This document shows positions 16,783-28,343 of a DNA stretch of 64,000 bases, in pieces. Made by a program: the position numbers and the translations under genes. Origin of the DNA: Deltaproteobacteria bacterium (GTDB lineage Bacteria; Myxococcota; Kuafuiibacteriia; Kuafuiibacteriales; Kuafuiibacteriaceae). The DNA is taken from positions 248,001-312,000 of the forward strand of contig JACKEN010000004.1 in the NCBI GenBank assembly GCA_020632995.1, read 5' to 3'. Under the pieces are notes generated by a model that had not been told where the DNA came from, searched no databases, and worked only from the letters and a program-made list of their open reading frames with translations. The stretch's first letter is position 1. Every line of letters begins with the position of its first letter.

Positions 16783-18199
16783 ATCGTTCAGGTTCCCTGT
16801 GTCGAGGTTGAAGGGTGGTCACCATCACGTTGTCGCTGTCCAGGTTGCCCACCCCGGGCATGGTGCCCTGGTAGTTCCGATACCAGTCGATGCCCACCCG
16901 CCAGCCGCTGCCCTGCCAGCCCACGCCCACGTGGGGGATGAGCACGGTGGCGTCGTCGAGCGGGGCGCCGTCGAACTTCAGCGCGTCGCCCTGCGTCCAC
17001 TGGCCGCGCAGGGTCAGGTCCGCGTCCACCTGGAAGCCCTTGTCCTTGCCCAGTCCGAGGCCCGCGTCGGCGCCCACCCAGCCCAGGCCGGTGGGGCCGA
17101 TGGGCACGCGCACGTCGGCGCCCGCCTTCAGCTGCAGCAGCCCCAGGTCCTTCAGGACGCCGGCGTGGACACCGACCAGGGCGGAGGCCTGGGGGTCGGT
17201 GGCGTAGGTGTCCTGCAGGCCCTGCCCCAGGCGGCGCCCGGCCATGATGTTGCCCTCGTTGAGCCCGTGCCAGCCGTCTTGCACTTCGGCCCCGCCGAGG
17301 TCGCCGGTGGCCTGGACCCCGAGGTCGTAGCCGTAGTGGAGTTGCAACCCACCTTGCTCACTCTCCCGGGTGTACGAGAGCAGGCCCGTCACCAGGTCGG
17401 TCCGGAGCATGCCGCCGCGCTGGGTGTACAGCTGGTAGTCCGCGTCTACCGCGTAGGCCTCGTTCCCCCGGCGCAGGACCACGCCAGCGCCCAGGCCCGC
17501 GGTGGCGCCGTCGTCACTGCGATAGCGCCCGTCGAAGCTCGCCATGTTGTCGTTGCCGGTCCTGAGGTACGCGGCCAGCTTCCAGCCCTTCCCGCTGGGC
17601 TGAGCGGTGACACCGTACTTCTGGAGGCTGTCGGCCAGCGCCCCCTCGGCCGCCGGGTCGCCATTCAGGGCGCGGATCAGGGTGGGGAGCGGCGCGTCCC
17701 CCGCCCCCGGCGGCGCGTAGGCGTTCATGCACGCCACCAGGTGCTGTGCCGCCCCGTCCTGCCCCTTGGCCCTGAGCTGCTCGGCCAGCGTGTCCACCCG
17801 AGCCCGGAAGCCCGCCACTTGGGCCTGGATCTCCGCCTCCGAGGGCCGGAGGGCCGCCTGGGTGACCACGACCTCCTTCAGGGTGTCGGCGCAGGCGCTG
17901 TCCACCGGGGCCCCCTGCGCGGGCGCGGCGACCAGGAGCTGAGCCCCCAGCACCGCCGCCGCGACCGCCGGCTTGAGGACACGGCCCAGGCCCAACATGC
18001 CGAGGGCGCGCTGGGCGGCCGTCGCGCCCCCCGCGTGCTGGGCCGCGGTCGTCTGGGCGGGTGCGCTCGGGACCGAGGCAGGGACCATCCCCAGAGGGGC
18101 CTCGGCCGAGGTGGAGTCGGATGACGTCCGGTCCTGAGGGGCCTCCGAGCTGGAGGTCAGACCCGGCGTGGAGGCGGGCGGGCCGAGGCGGATGCGCAT
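16703..18199 (-). CDS. Probable outer-membrane beta-barrel protein, 3' end altered by IS remnant
   Basis: A 498-residue ORF. The C-terminal two thirds show alternating hydrophobic/polar strands with Tyr/Trp girdles (A-Y-A-V-D-A-D-Y-Q-L-Y, L-Q-L-H-Y-G-Y-D-L-G-V, W-R-V-G-I-D-W-Y-R-N-Y), consistent with an outer-membrane barrel. A signal peptide starting at ATG 17998 (M-L-G-L-G-R-V-L-K-P, cleavage near A-Q-G-A) is attractive; the longer ORF from 18199 would put about 67 Ser/Thr/Ala-rich residues before it. The last strand (D-N-V-M-V-T-T) runs into about 37 Arg/Pro-rich residues read antisense through the IS630 remnant instead of ending in an aromatic residue. The native end therefore looks replaced. 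The role is unknown. Confidence 0.65.
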   Translation of the reverse strand: MRIRLGPPASTPGLTSSSEAPQDRTSSDSTSAEAPLGMVPASVPSAPAQTTAAQHAGGATAAQRALGMLGLGRVLKPAVAAAVLGAQLLVAAPAQGAPVDSACADTLKEVVVTQAALRPSEAEIQAQVAGFRARVDTLAEQLRAKGQDGAAQHLVACMNAYAPPGAGDAPLPTLIRALNGDPAAEGALADSLQKYGVTAQPSGKGWKLAAYLRTGNDNMASFDGRYRSDDGATAGLGAGVVLRRGNEAYAVDADYQLYTQRGGMLRTDLVTGLLSYTRESEQGGLQLHYGYDLGVQATGDLGGAEVQDGWHGLNEGNIMAGRRLGQGLQDTYATDPQASALVGVHAGVLKDLGLLQLKAGADVRVPIGPTGLGWVGADAGLGLGKDKGFQVDADLTLRGQWTQGDALKFDGAPLDDATVLIPHVGVGWQGSGWRVGIDWYRNYQGTMPGVGNLDSDNVMVTTLQPRHREPERFRRPPLARRLRGLGRTAPSSGEPSRR

Positions 18200-18376
18200 C
18201 GCCGTGAACCTAGCCCACCCGGGGCCGGATCGACACCGACATCGGGTCTCAGGCTGGGAGGAGCGTCCAAGTGGGCCGGATCACTGTCAGCAGGCGCTGG
18301 CACCGCCTGTCAGGCGCCACCTTGCAGCCGGTCCGACGCCGGGACCGAACCGTCAGGGGAACGGGCGTCGGGGGCG

Positions 18377-18393
18377 TTGGCACGCCCCCTGCT
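18377..18393 (+). promoter_or_regulatory. Candidate sigma-54 (-24/-12) promoter
   Basis: The sequence TTGGCACGCCCCCTGCT matches the sigma-54 consensus YTGGCACG-N4-TTGC with the GG and GC doublets at the required 12-bp spacing; one base of the -12 box differs (CTGC). It lies 28 bp upstream of the ATG at 18422, leaving room for a transcription start near 18404 and the ribosome site AGAGGAA. The 5' flank back to 18200 has no gene and could hold an enhancer-binding site; I did not recognise one. Confidence 0.6.
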
Positions 18394-18421
18394 CTAGGAA
18401 CCTCACAAGAGGAACGACACC

Positions 18422-18652
18422 ATGCTGCAGATCATTCATCTCCCCAAGCCCCGCATCTTCGCCGCCTTCGCCCTGGCCCTGGCGACCTTCGGGTTGGTGG
18501 GCAGCAGCGTGGTGTGCGCCGCGCGCTCCGACGCCGGGCTCGAGACCGCGACGATGGCATCGCCGCCCGTCCAGCAGCGCCCCGAGCTCCCGCGAGAGTG
18601 GGTGTGGAAGAAGGACGCCGTCCGCTTCGACGGCATGTTCCGCACGATGTGA
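18422..18652 (+). CDS. Small exported protein of unknown function
   Basis: A 76-residue protein with a clear Sec signal peptide (positive start, core F-A-A-F-A-L-A-L-A-T-F-G-L-V-G, A-A-R cleavage region) and about 40 mature residues ending K-D-A-V-R-F-D-G-M-F-R-T-M. The ATG is preceded by AGAGGAA eight bases upstream and a sigma-54-like promoter, so expression is plausible despite the small size. No homologous family is recognised. It faces the end of the fasciclin gene, separated by a strong hairpin. Confidence 0.7.
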   Translation: MLQIIHLPKPRIFAAFALALATFGLVGSSVVCAARSDAGLETATMASPPVQQRPELPREWVWKKDAVRFDGMFRTM

Positions 18653-18666
18653 GAGAGGAAGGAGGG

Positions 18667-18706
18667 ACTCGGGCGCGGGGAGGCCACGAAGGCCTCCCCG
18701 CCGAGT
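18667..18706. terminator. Bidirectional hairpin between convergent genes
   Basis: Arms ACTCGG + CGGGGAGGCC and GGCCTCCCCG + CCGAGT pair to form a 16-bp stem with one 3-nt bulge and the loop ACGAA. It sits 14 bp after the small secreted gene and 5 bp beyond the fasciclin stop on the other strand. There is no T-tract on either side, so it may act as a transcript-stabilising or factor-assisted terminator. Confidence 0.65.
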
Positions 18707-18711
18707 GGGAA

Positions 18712-20031
18712 CTAGGGGAGAAGGACGCCGTCGATGACGTGGACCACGCCGCTGAGGGTGCGGATGTCCGCGCCCACCACGTTCACGGTGTTGCCCTGGC
18801 CGTCGGTGATGCTCACCGAGCCGTCGCCGGCCACGTTCACCGTGAGGGTGCCGTTGGCCGCGGTCAGGGTCTGGCCGTCGGTCAGGTCACCGGACACGTA
18901 CTGGCCAGCCACCACGTGGTGCGTGAGCACCGCGGTCAGGGTGGAGGTCGCCACGGTCACGTCGATGCCCGCGGCGGTGAAGGCCGCGTTGGTCGGCGCG
19001 AACACCGTGATCGGCCCGTCACCCGCGAGGGTGTCCGGATCCACCGCAGCACCCAGGGTGGCCGTGCCCACCGCGGTCACCAGCGAGGACAGGTCGGCCG
19101 TCGCCGCCGCCACCTCGAGGATGGTCGGGGGCACGATGACCGCGTCCATGGCGTGGATGATGCCGTTGCTGGCCTCCACGTCCACGGTGTCCGCGCTGAG
19201 GGCCGCGCCACCGACGGTGACGGGGGTGCCCGAGGCATCCACCGCCGCCGAGGTGTTGGCCAGGGTGTCCACCGAGGCCGCCGCCGCCACCGCCGCGCTG
19301 TCCAGCTTCCCCGACACCACGTGGGTGAGGAGGATGTTGGTCACCACCGCGCCGTCCACGCCCGAGATGTCTCCCAGGGCGGTGAAGGCCGCGTCGGTGG
19401 GCGCGAACACCGTGAAGGGCCCGGTGCCCTGCAGGGTGCTGGTCAGGCCGGCGTCATCCAAGGCGCCGAGCAGGGTGTCGAACCCGCCCGCATCCGTCGC
19501 CACCTCGATGATGTTGCCCAGGGGCTCCACCTCGGGCGGCGGCGGGGTCAGCACGCCATCGATCTTGTGGATGATGCCGTTGATCGCACGGATGTCGCCC
19601 TCGGTCACGGTGACACCAGCGGGGTCCCGCGAGGTCGAGAGCTTCACCGTGTCGCCCGACACCGACACCACGATGGTGGTGCTGGTGATGGTCTCCAGGT
19701 TGCGGCTCAGCTTGACGTTGTTGAGGGTCAACGTGCCGCCCGTCATGTGGAAACGGAGCAGCGCGTTCAGGGCGTCCGCGTCGGTCTCGTCGACCCCTGC
19801 CAGGGCCGCGTTGGTCGGCGCGAACACCGTCACCACGCTCTGGGTGTTGGCCAGGGCATCCGCCAGACCCGCCTTGTCCGCCAGCTCGGCGAACTTGGTC
19901 AGGTTGGAGTCCGCCTTCGCCAGCTCCAGGATGGAGGTGTCGTACGACGGGTACACGGGCCGGTTCGCGTCGGACGAGCACGCCGACAGCAGCAACAGAC
20001 CCAAGGGAAGGACACTCAATCGCTTCATCAT
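18712..20031 (-). CDS. Three-domain fasciclin (FAS1) lipoprotein
   Basis: A 439-residue lipoprotein (lipobox L-L-S-A-C). It has three consecutive FAS1 domains at about residues 30-160, 170-300 and 302-439, each with the paired signatures V-F-A-P-T-N/D-A-A and N/S-G-I/V-I/V-H-x-I/M-D. FAS1 domains mediate adhesion or ligand binding; the ligand here is unknown. The start is supported by GGAGGAGG just upstream. It begins 18 bp after the TonB-dependent receptor stop on the same strand, so it is very likely the last gene of that operon, placing a lipid-anchored FAS1 protein beside an outer-membrane receptor. The frame is intact. Confidence 0.93.
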   Translation of the reverse strand: MMKRLSVLPLGLLLLSACSSDANRPVYPSYDTSILELAKADSNLTKFAELADKAGLADALANTQSVVTVFAPTNAALAGVDETDADALNALLRFHMTGGTLTLNNVKLSRNLETITSTTIVVSVSGDTVKLSTSRDPAGVTVTEGDIRAINGIIHKIDGVLTPPPPEVEPLGNIIEVATDAGGFDTLLGALDDAGLTSTLQGTGPFTVFAPTDAAFTALGDISGVDGAVVTNILLTHVVSGKLDSAAVAAAASVDTLANTSAAVDASGTPVTVGGAALSADTVDVEASNGIIHAMDAVIVPPTILEVAAATADLSSLVTAVGTATLGAAVDPDTLAGDGPITVFAPTNAAFTAAGIDVTVATSTLTAVLTHHVVAGQYVSGDLTDGQTLTAANGTLTVNVAGDGSVSITDGQGNTVNVVGADIRTLSGVVHVIDGVLLP

Positions 20032-20049
20032 ATCTATGTCCTCCTCCGC

Positions 20050-23064
<3,015 letters not shown>

Positions 23065-23111
23065 CGACTCCCCTCGTTCCCGGGTCCCACTAAAGGACCA
23101 TGCCCGTTTTG

Positions 23112-24364
23112 CTAGTCTCCTGCTCCGCCGGCGGTTCCCCCGACCGAAGCAAGGTATTTGAGCCAGCCCTGCGCCGAACTCTTCGTGCCGGGCTGCTCTG
23201 CCGCGCGCGCGAACAGGCTCCGCGCACGCTCGTTGTTTCCCAAACGATGCTGAGCCACCCCCATGAGCAGGTACACCTGCCCGGGGCTTTTCAGCTTCCC
23301 TTTGTCCAAGGCCTTTTGACCGGCCTTAACTGCCTCAGAGAAATTTTCACGCTCCAGCTGGATCTGGGCGAGGCGCGCGTAGAGCTCCCCGTCCGTCGCC
23401 ATCCCGGCGGCTTCCGCCATCACCGGCGCTGCCTTGACCAGGTTCCGCGCCTGGAACCAGGCGGTGGCCAGCATCCGCATGGAGTCCGCGTTCTTGTTCA
23501 CGTGCCCCGCCGCCATCTCCTTCTCGAGGAGGTCACGCCCGCCTTGGCGGGGATCGAGGCCGCGAGGTAGCGCTGGGCGAGGTTGACGATCTCCTCGTGC
23601 TTCTCGAGGAGACCACCACGGTACGCCATCTCGAGCACCCCCATCGCCTTGTCCTCCTCGCCGAGCTGCGAGTAGAGCGAGGAGAGCTGGAGCCACTGCG
23701 ACCGCCGATCCGGGTGGCGCTCGATGAGCTCGATCAGGATGTCGACCGCCTTGCGGAAGCGCTTGGTCTCGAAGTAGCCGGAGAGCAGGAGCTGCAGCCA
23801 GCTGTCGGCCGGCTTCTTCACGCCCTTCACCGCCCACTCACCGTACTGCACGGCGTCGGCGAACTGCTGGGCCTGGAACTTCGCCACCGCGATCGTATAG
23901 AGCGCGCTCGGGTTCGGGTTCTCGACCGCGTTCATCCACGCGTCGAAGGCCGCGACGGCCTTCTTGAACTCCTTCAGCGCGAGGTAGATCTGCCCGAGCG
24001 TGTAACGGATGCTGGTCTCGGTCTGCCGAGGGAGGGCGTCCTGGGCGAGCGCGCCCTCGAGGTTCTCGGCCGACTCCTTCAGCTTCTCCTTGCCCGCGTA
24101 GATGTAGCCGATGGTCTGGAGCACCAGCGCGGTCTCGTGCTTGTTGAGGCGCAGGCGCTTGCGCGCCTTGTCGGCCTCCGCCAGCGCGGTGTCGTACTTC
24201 TTGGCGTTGAAGGCCTCCTGGGCCTTCGTCAGCCGATCGTAGACCTCGGGGCGGCAGACGAAGTTCTTCGTCCGCTCCTCGTCGTCCTTCTGGGCGTAGC
24301 CGGGCGTCGACAGCGAAAGCGCCATCCCCAGCGTCACAACAATGGCGGCCAGAGCACGCATCAT
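23112..24364 (-). CDS. TPR protein of TonB2-type cluster (frame change near 23535)
   Basis: About 417 residues once one break is bridged. A signal peptide (M-M-R-A-L-A-A-I-V-V-T-L-G) is followed by repeated TPR helices through the whole length (Y-D-T-A-L-A-E-A-D-K-A-R, Y-A-R-L-A-Q-I-Q-L-E-R). The break separates I-P-A-K-A-G from L-L-E-K-E-M-A-A-G-H. It overlaps the tonB stop by 4 bp. Periplasmic TPR proteins are the usual last member of TtpC-ExbB2-ExbD2-TonB2 clusters, probably scaffolding the complex; that role is inferred from gene order. Confidence 0.88.
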
Positions 24365-24969
24365 TCATCAAGGTTGAAGGTCAACCGGACCTTCACGCCT
24401 CTGGTCACGAGGGCCTTGCCATCGATGACCTTGGGTTTGTACTTCCACTTCTTCACGGCCGCCACTGCTGCCGCGCTAAATACGCCCTTCGGGTCTTCAG
24501 CGATGACCCTGACGTTCTGCACCGCGCCGCTGGGCCCGATGTCGAACTGCATGGTGACCCAGCCCTCGATCTGTCGTTCGGCCGCCTGCCGCGGATAGAT
24601 CGGCTCCACCCGCACCACGGGCACCGCCTCGGTGTCCGCAGGGGCCGGGCCGAGGTTGAGGCCGCCCTTCAGGTTCAGCCCGGTGTCGAACTGCGGGGTG
24701 GAGGACGCCACGGAGAGCGCCCCCGGACCGCCCGAGGACATCTGCATCTTCGGCGCCTCCGGCGGCGCCTCCGGACGCTGCCGGCTGGGCAGCTCGCGCT
24801 TCTTGACCTCGGTGGTGCTCTCTCGCTTGAGGCGCACGAAGTCGATGGCCTTCCGCTTCCCCGTGTCTTCGAGCTTCACCTCGGTCAGCTCCACGAGGAC
24901 CCGCATCAGCGTGAACAACCCGAAGGTCACGCCGGCGGCCACCACCACGGAGACGGGAAGACGCACCAC
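24361..24969 (-). CDS. tonB: TonB energy transducer
   Basis: A 202-residue protein with an N-terminal membrane anchor (V-S-V-V-V-A-A-G-V-T-F-G-L-F-T-L), a Pro/Lys/Glu periplasmic linker, then the TonB C-terminal domain from about residue 120 (V-E-P-I-Y-P-R-Q-A-A, then E-G-W-V-T-M-Q-F-D-I and V-K-K-W-K-Y-K-P). This couples inner-membrane proton flux to outer-membrane receptors such as the one at 20050-23064. Sits 9 bp after exbD and overlaps the TPR gene by 4 bp. Confidence 0.94.
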   Translation of the reverse strand: MVRLPVSVVVAAGVTFGLFTLMRVLVELTEVKLEDTGKRKAIDFVRLKRESTTEVKKRELPSRQRPEAPPEAPKMQMSSGGPGALSVASSTPQFDTGLNLKGGLNLGPAPADTEAVPVVRVEPIYPRQAAERQIEGWVTMQFDIGPSGAVQNVRVIAEDPKGVFSAAAVAAVKKWKYKPKVIDGKALVTRGVKVRLTFNLDE

Positions 24970-24978
24970 GATGATCCC

Positions 24979-25386
24979 TCACTCCCCCTCGGGGGTCGCG
25001 GCCAACGATACGTCCATCACACCGGCCAGGCGCGCCGCGTCCATGACCTTCACGAGGATACCGTTCTTCGACTCGGTGTCAGCCTGAATCACCACGCCGC
25101 CCTCCGGGTTCTCGGCCCGGAGCCGCTCGATGTTGGCTCGCACCGCGCGGATGTCTACGGGGCGCTTGTCGACCCAGACCTGACCGTTCTCGTCGATGGC
25201 CACCAGGATGGAGGCCCGCTCCTTCCGCTCCGCCGTCACCGCGCCGGGGCGGTTCACATCGATGCCCGCTTCCTTGATGAAGGAGGCAGTCACGATGAAG
25301 AAGATGAGCATGATGAAGACGATGTCGATCATCGGTGTGATGTCGAGTGAGCTATCGTCTTCGCCTCGGGACCGTGCGCGCCGCAT
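24979..25386 (-). CDS. exbD: ExbD/TolR family proton-channel subunit
   Basis: 135 residues. The single N-terminal membrane helix follows D-I-T-P-M-I-D-I-V-F-I-M-L-I-F-F, which contains the conserved membrane Asp needed for proton translocation; the periplasmic domain ends near residue 135. Length and pattern are standard. It lies 12 bp after the short exbB gene in the same operon. Confidence 0.95.
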   Translation of the reverse strand: MRRARSRGEDDSSLDITPMIDIVFIMLIFFIVTASFIKEAGIDVNRPGAVTAERKERASILVAIDENGQVWVDKRPVDIRAVRANIERLRAENPEGGVVIQADTESKNGILVKVMDAARLAGVMDVSLAATPEGE

Positions 25387-25398
25387 GCTCTCAGGCTC

Positions 25399-25923
25399 CT
25401 AGGTGGTTCCCAGCAGGTCTTCGACCCGCCGCCGCTCGGACTGCGCGCCCCGCCGGAGCCGCTCGCCGAAGTAGAGTCCAGACAACGCCACCACCATGCC
25501 CATCATGGTGGAGACGGTCGCCTGCGAGACGCCGGAGGCCATGGCGCGGACGTTCCCGTTCCCTGAGAGCGCCACCACGTCGAACACCTCCAACATCCCC
25601 ATTACCGTGCCCAGCAGGCCCATCAGCGGACAGACCGCGATCAGGCTCCCCAGGACCACCAGCCCCCGCTCGTAGGGGGTCATGATCTCGGAGATGATCC
25701 GGCGCCGGATCTGCGTCGAGTACCAGCTACCGCGATCCGAGCGCGCTTGCCACTGCTGCAAGGCCACCTTCAGCGCCTTCGGGTGGCCAAACCAGACATA
25801 CCAGAACCGGTCCACGATGATGGTCCACATGGCGCAGGCCACGAAGGCCAGGGGCCAAGCCACCTGACCGCCGAGATCCATGAACGCCAGCAGGTCCTCG
25901 TAGGACTCGGTCAGGCTAGCCAT
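25399..25923 (-). CDS. exbB: Short ExbB (ExbB2-type) MotA/TolQ/ExbB channel subunit
   Basis: 174 residues with a first membrane helix (W-P-L-A-F-V-A-C-A-M-W) and the MotA/TolQ/ExbB block L-I-A-V-C-P-L-M-G-L-L-G-T-V-M-G-M-L with the paired helix M-M-G-M-V-V-A-L-S-G-L. It is shorter than classical ExbB, as in TonB2 systems, and overlaps the preceding longer ExbB gene by 8 bp. Works with ExbD as the proton-driven motor. Confidence 0.92.
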   Translation of the reverse strand: MASLTESYEDLLAFMDLGGQVAWPLAFVACAMWTIIVDRFWYVWFGHPKALKVALQQWQARSDRGSWYSTQIRRRIISEIMTPYERGLVVLGSLIAVCPLMGLLGTVMGMLEVFDVVALSGNGNVRAMASGVSQATVSTMMGMVVALSGLYFGERLRRGAQSERRRVEDLLGTT

Positions 25924-27280
25924 CCGTCCGGGCCTCCGCGCGCGCCTCGGCCTGCTCGGCCACCACGCCCGCCGCCTGCTCCTCCACGATGTCGAGCAGA
26001 CGCTTGGCCAGGTTGGACAACATGGCGTGGGCGAGCACCAGCGGGATGGCCACCACCAGGCCGAGCATGGTGGTCACCAGCGCCTCGGAGATGCCGCCGG
26101 CCATCAGCTTCGGATCGCCGGTGCCGAACAGGGTGATGGACTGGAAGGTCTTGATCATACCGGTCACCGTGCCGAGCAGCCCGAGGAGGGGCGCGGACAC
26201 CGAGACCACCTTCACGACCCACAGGAACCGATCCAGCCGGGCCGACTCCTGCACGATGACCTCGTCCAGCTTGCGCTCCAGATCTTCGACCGGGAGGTTC
26301 CGGTGATCCTGGTAGGCCTTGAGCACCCGGCCGACCGGGTTGTTGGTCTTGGCCTCCTTGGAGCGGAGCTGGGCCCGGATCTTCATGTCGGTGAAGGTCA
26401 GGCCCAGGAAGCGCAAGAGCGCCACGAACAGGGCGAAGATGCCCAGGCCGATGACGATGTAGCCGATGATGCCGCCCTGGGCCACGCGCTCCTCGGCGCT
26501 GGGGGTCTCGATGAGGAGCCCGAGGATCGCGCCGCGCGAAGGATCGAGCGGGAAGCGCACCATGCCCGTGGTGGCCTTCTCGAGGTCGGCCGCCGCGGCC
26601 AGGTAGCGCTCCGGCGGTTGACGGCCCAGCTCGACGAGCGATCCAGTCGAGGTCTCGAACCGCAGGAACTCACCGCCCGCGACCGCGTTGAAGGTTCCGA
26701 CCCGGACCACCGGCGCCTTGCGCTTGATGCCCTTGGTGTCGACGACCTCGGTCTCGAAGCGGACGACCTTGCCCGACTCGGTCATCTCTTGCTGGAGCGC
26801 GTACCAGAGGTGCTCGAGCTCGGGGATCGAGGGGAGGGACTGGCTGTCGCTCAGCTTCGCCACCCGCTCGCTGCGGCCGGGGATCTGCGCGCTCACCAGC
26901 GAGGAGTCGAGGTTCGCGGCGGTGTCACCGGCGACCTGCCGGACCACGCCGAACAGCTCGCCCATGTTCCCCAGGCGCGTCCGCAGCGTCTCCTCGAGCT
27001 CGGCCAGCTTCTGCTCGTTGGCCTGGAAGCCGTGCTCGAGCGCCTGGCTGCGCGCCTCGGCGGCGGCCAGCGCCTTCTCGGCGTCGGCCAGCATCTTGGC
27101 CTGATCCGCCTTGGCCTTGATGAAGGCGGCCTCGCGCGCCTTCTGGGCGTCGGCGTCCTTGTTGTACCCCTCCTTGACCTCCTTGAGCAGGGCGTCGAGG
27201 GAGGCGGGCGCGCTCTGCGCCGAGGCCACCGCGGGCATCAGCGCGGCAGCCGCGACGATCAACGAACCGAAGCGCTTCAT
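25916..27280 (-). CDS. TtpC-like long ExbB with periplasmic coiled-coil domain
   Basis: 454 residues: signal peptide (F-G-S-L-I-V-A-A-A-A-L-M-P), a roughly 200-residue periplasmic region with coiled coil (L-A-A-A-E-A-R-S-Q-A-L-E and following), then membrane helices and a MotA/TolQ/ExbB core with L-L-G-L-L-G-T-V-T-G-M-I. This matches TtpC, the extra ExbB-like protein required in Vibrio-type TonB2 systems. The ATG at 27280 overlaps the stop of the DUF3450 gene (ATGA). A longer open frame to 28114 is an artefact of the frame break in that gene. Confidence 0.92.
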   Translation of the reverse strand: MKRFGSLIVAAAALMPAVASAQSAPASLDALLKEVKEGYNKDADAQKAREAAFIKAKADQAKMLADAEKALAAAEARSQALEHGFQANEQKLAELEETLRTRLGNMGELFGVVRQVAGDTAANLDSSLVSAQIPGRSERVAKLSDSQSLPSIPELEHLWYALQQEMTESGKVVRFETEVVDTKGIKRKAPVVRVGTFNAVAGGEFLRFETSTGSLVELGRQPPERYLAAAADLEKATTGMVRFPLDPSRGAILGLLIETPSAEERVAQGGIIGYIVIGLGIFALFVALLRFLGLTFTDMKIRAQLRSKEAKTNNPVGRVLKAYQDHRNLPVEDLERKLDEVIVQESARLDRFLWVVKVVSVSAPLLGLLGTVTGMIKTFQSITLFGTGDPKLMAGGISEALVTTMLGLVVAIPLVLAHAMLSNLAKRLLDIVEEQAAGVVAEQAEARAEARTDG

Positions 27281-28072
27281 TGCGCCACCTCCGGAGCGGG
27301 CACCGGGATCCGGAAGAGATCCGGCGCGGCCTGCTTCTTTGCGATGCGGAAGCCTTCCTTGATGGAGGCGCGGTACTCGGCCCCGAGGGGCAGCCACTTG
27401 CGAGCCTTCTGATCCCAGACCGCCATCTCGGTGCTGTCGAGGGTGCGGTACAGCAGCACCACACGCCCGACCCGCAGGAACTCGAGCTGACGCGTCCTCG
27501 GCGCCCTCGGTGGCCATGTCGGCGGTGTACGCCTCGATGGTGCGACCGAACTCGTTCTCGATCTGGAAGGCCTCCATGATCCGGCGGTACTTCTCCGCCT
27601 CGGTCACGTCGGGCCGGCTCATCAGATCCTTCAGCTGCTTCACGCGATCGTGACGCTCGGTGAGGAGGAAGGGGACGTCGAGCTCCACGAAGGCGGCCAG
27701 CGCGTCGATCATCCGGGCCATCAGCGGCGTGACGCCGCGCCCGATGACCGTCGCGTCGTCGATCTGCCTCTGCAGCTCGTCCGCCTGCGCCTGCTGCGCG
27801 TCGACCAGCTTCTGGGCCTGCTCGTTGTAGCCATTGAGCGAGGCCAGCTGCTGGGTGACGGATCGGTAGCGGCTCAGTAGATCCGCCTTGTCGTCATCCA
27901 GCTTCTCGACCTTCTTCTGCGACTGCGCGGCGGCTTCATTCATCTGAAGCACCAGACGCAGCGCGTTGTCGAAGTCACTGGCGCAGGTCACTTGTACCGG
28001 CATCTGCACAGCAGCGACGGCGAGCACACCCACCGCTGCTTTTTTCCTGAAGCGCGCGAGTTCGTCCCTCAT
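27277..28072 (-). CDS. DUF3450 periplasmic protein (frame change near 27487)
   Basis: About 265 residues with a signal peptide (A-A-V-G-V-L-A-V-A-A-V) and a long coiled coil (S-Q-K-K-V-E-K-L-D-D-D-K-A-D-L). After one break at GCGTCAG the family C-terminus resumes at Q-L-E-F-L-R-V-G-R-V-V-L and includes W-D-Q-K-A-R-K-W-L-P-L. DUF3450 proteins are the usual first gene of TtpC-type TonB2 clusters. Start at ATG 28072 fits the signal peptide; ATGs at 28114 and 28090 are alternatives. Upstream lies a 270-bp promoter region. Confidence 0.88.
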
Positions 28073-28204
28073 GATCGGCCAAAGACCCATGGCCTCTAAT
28101 AAGCCGCGCGTCAAGCCAGGCTTCAGTTTCCGGAGTCAACCTCCGTTGCGAGCCGCAACCCTGCGCTGCGTTCGCAGGACGCGAAAACAGCCCGCGAAAG
28201 CTGG

Positions 28205-28276
28205 CAATGCAACTTACATTGGAGCCATACCAACCGGTACGTCAGCCGTTGTACCGGGACCCGGTCTGAGGATCAA
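28205..28276 (-). promoter_or_regulatory. Candidate promoter and operator of the TonB2 operon
   Basis: On the minus strand TTGATC (28271-28276) and TACAAC (28248-28253) are separated by 17 bp, a fair sigma-70-like promoter with start near 28240. Just downstream is the inverted repeat CAATG-N7-CATTG (28205-28221), well placed for a repressor. It is not a recognisable Fur box. The rest of 28115-28343 shows no ORF or RNA family I recognise. Confidence 0.35.
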
Positions 28277-28343
28277 GTCAGGGAGGAAGGGAAGTGCATT
28301 GCGCGAGATGTCTCGCTCTTGGCACAAAACGAAAGGAAACGTG

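Noticed and set aside
25916..28114. A single 732-residue fusion of DUF3450 and ExbB
   Set aside because: The junction is produced by a one-base break near 27487. The DUF3450 C-terminus exists in another frame up to 27277, and the ExbB-like gene has its own ATG and signal peptide at 27280.
28205..28221. Fur box controlling the TonB2 operon
   Set aside because: The inverted repeat CAATG-N7-CATTG does not match the Fur consensus; kept only as an unspecified operator candidate.
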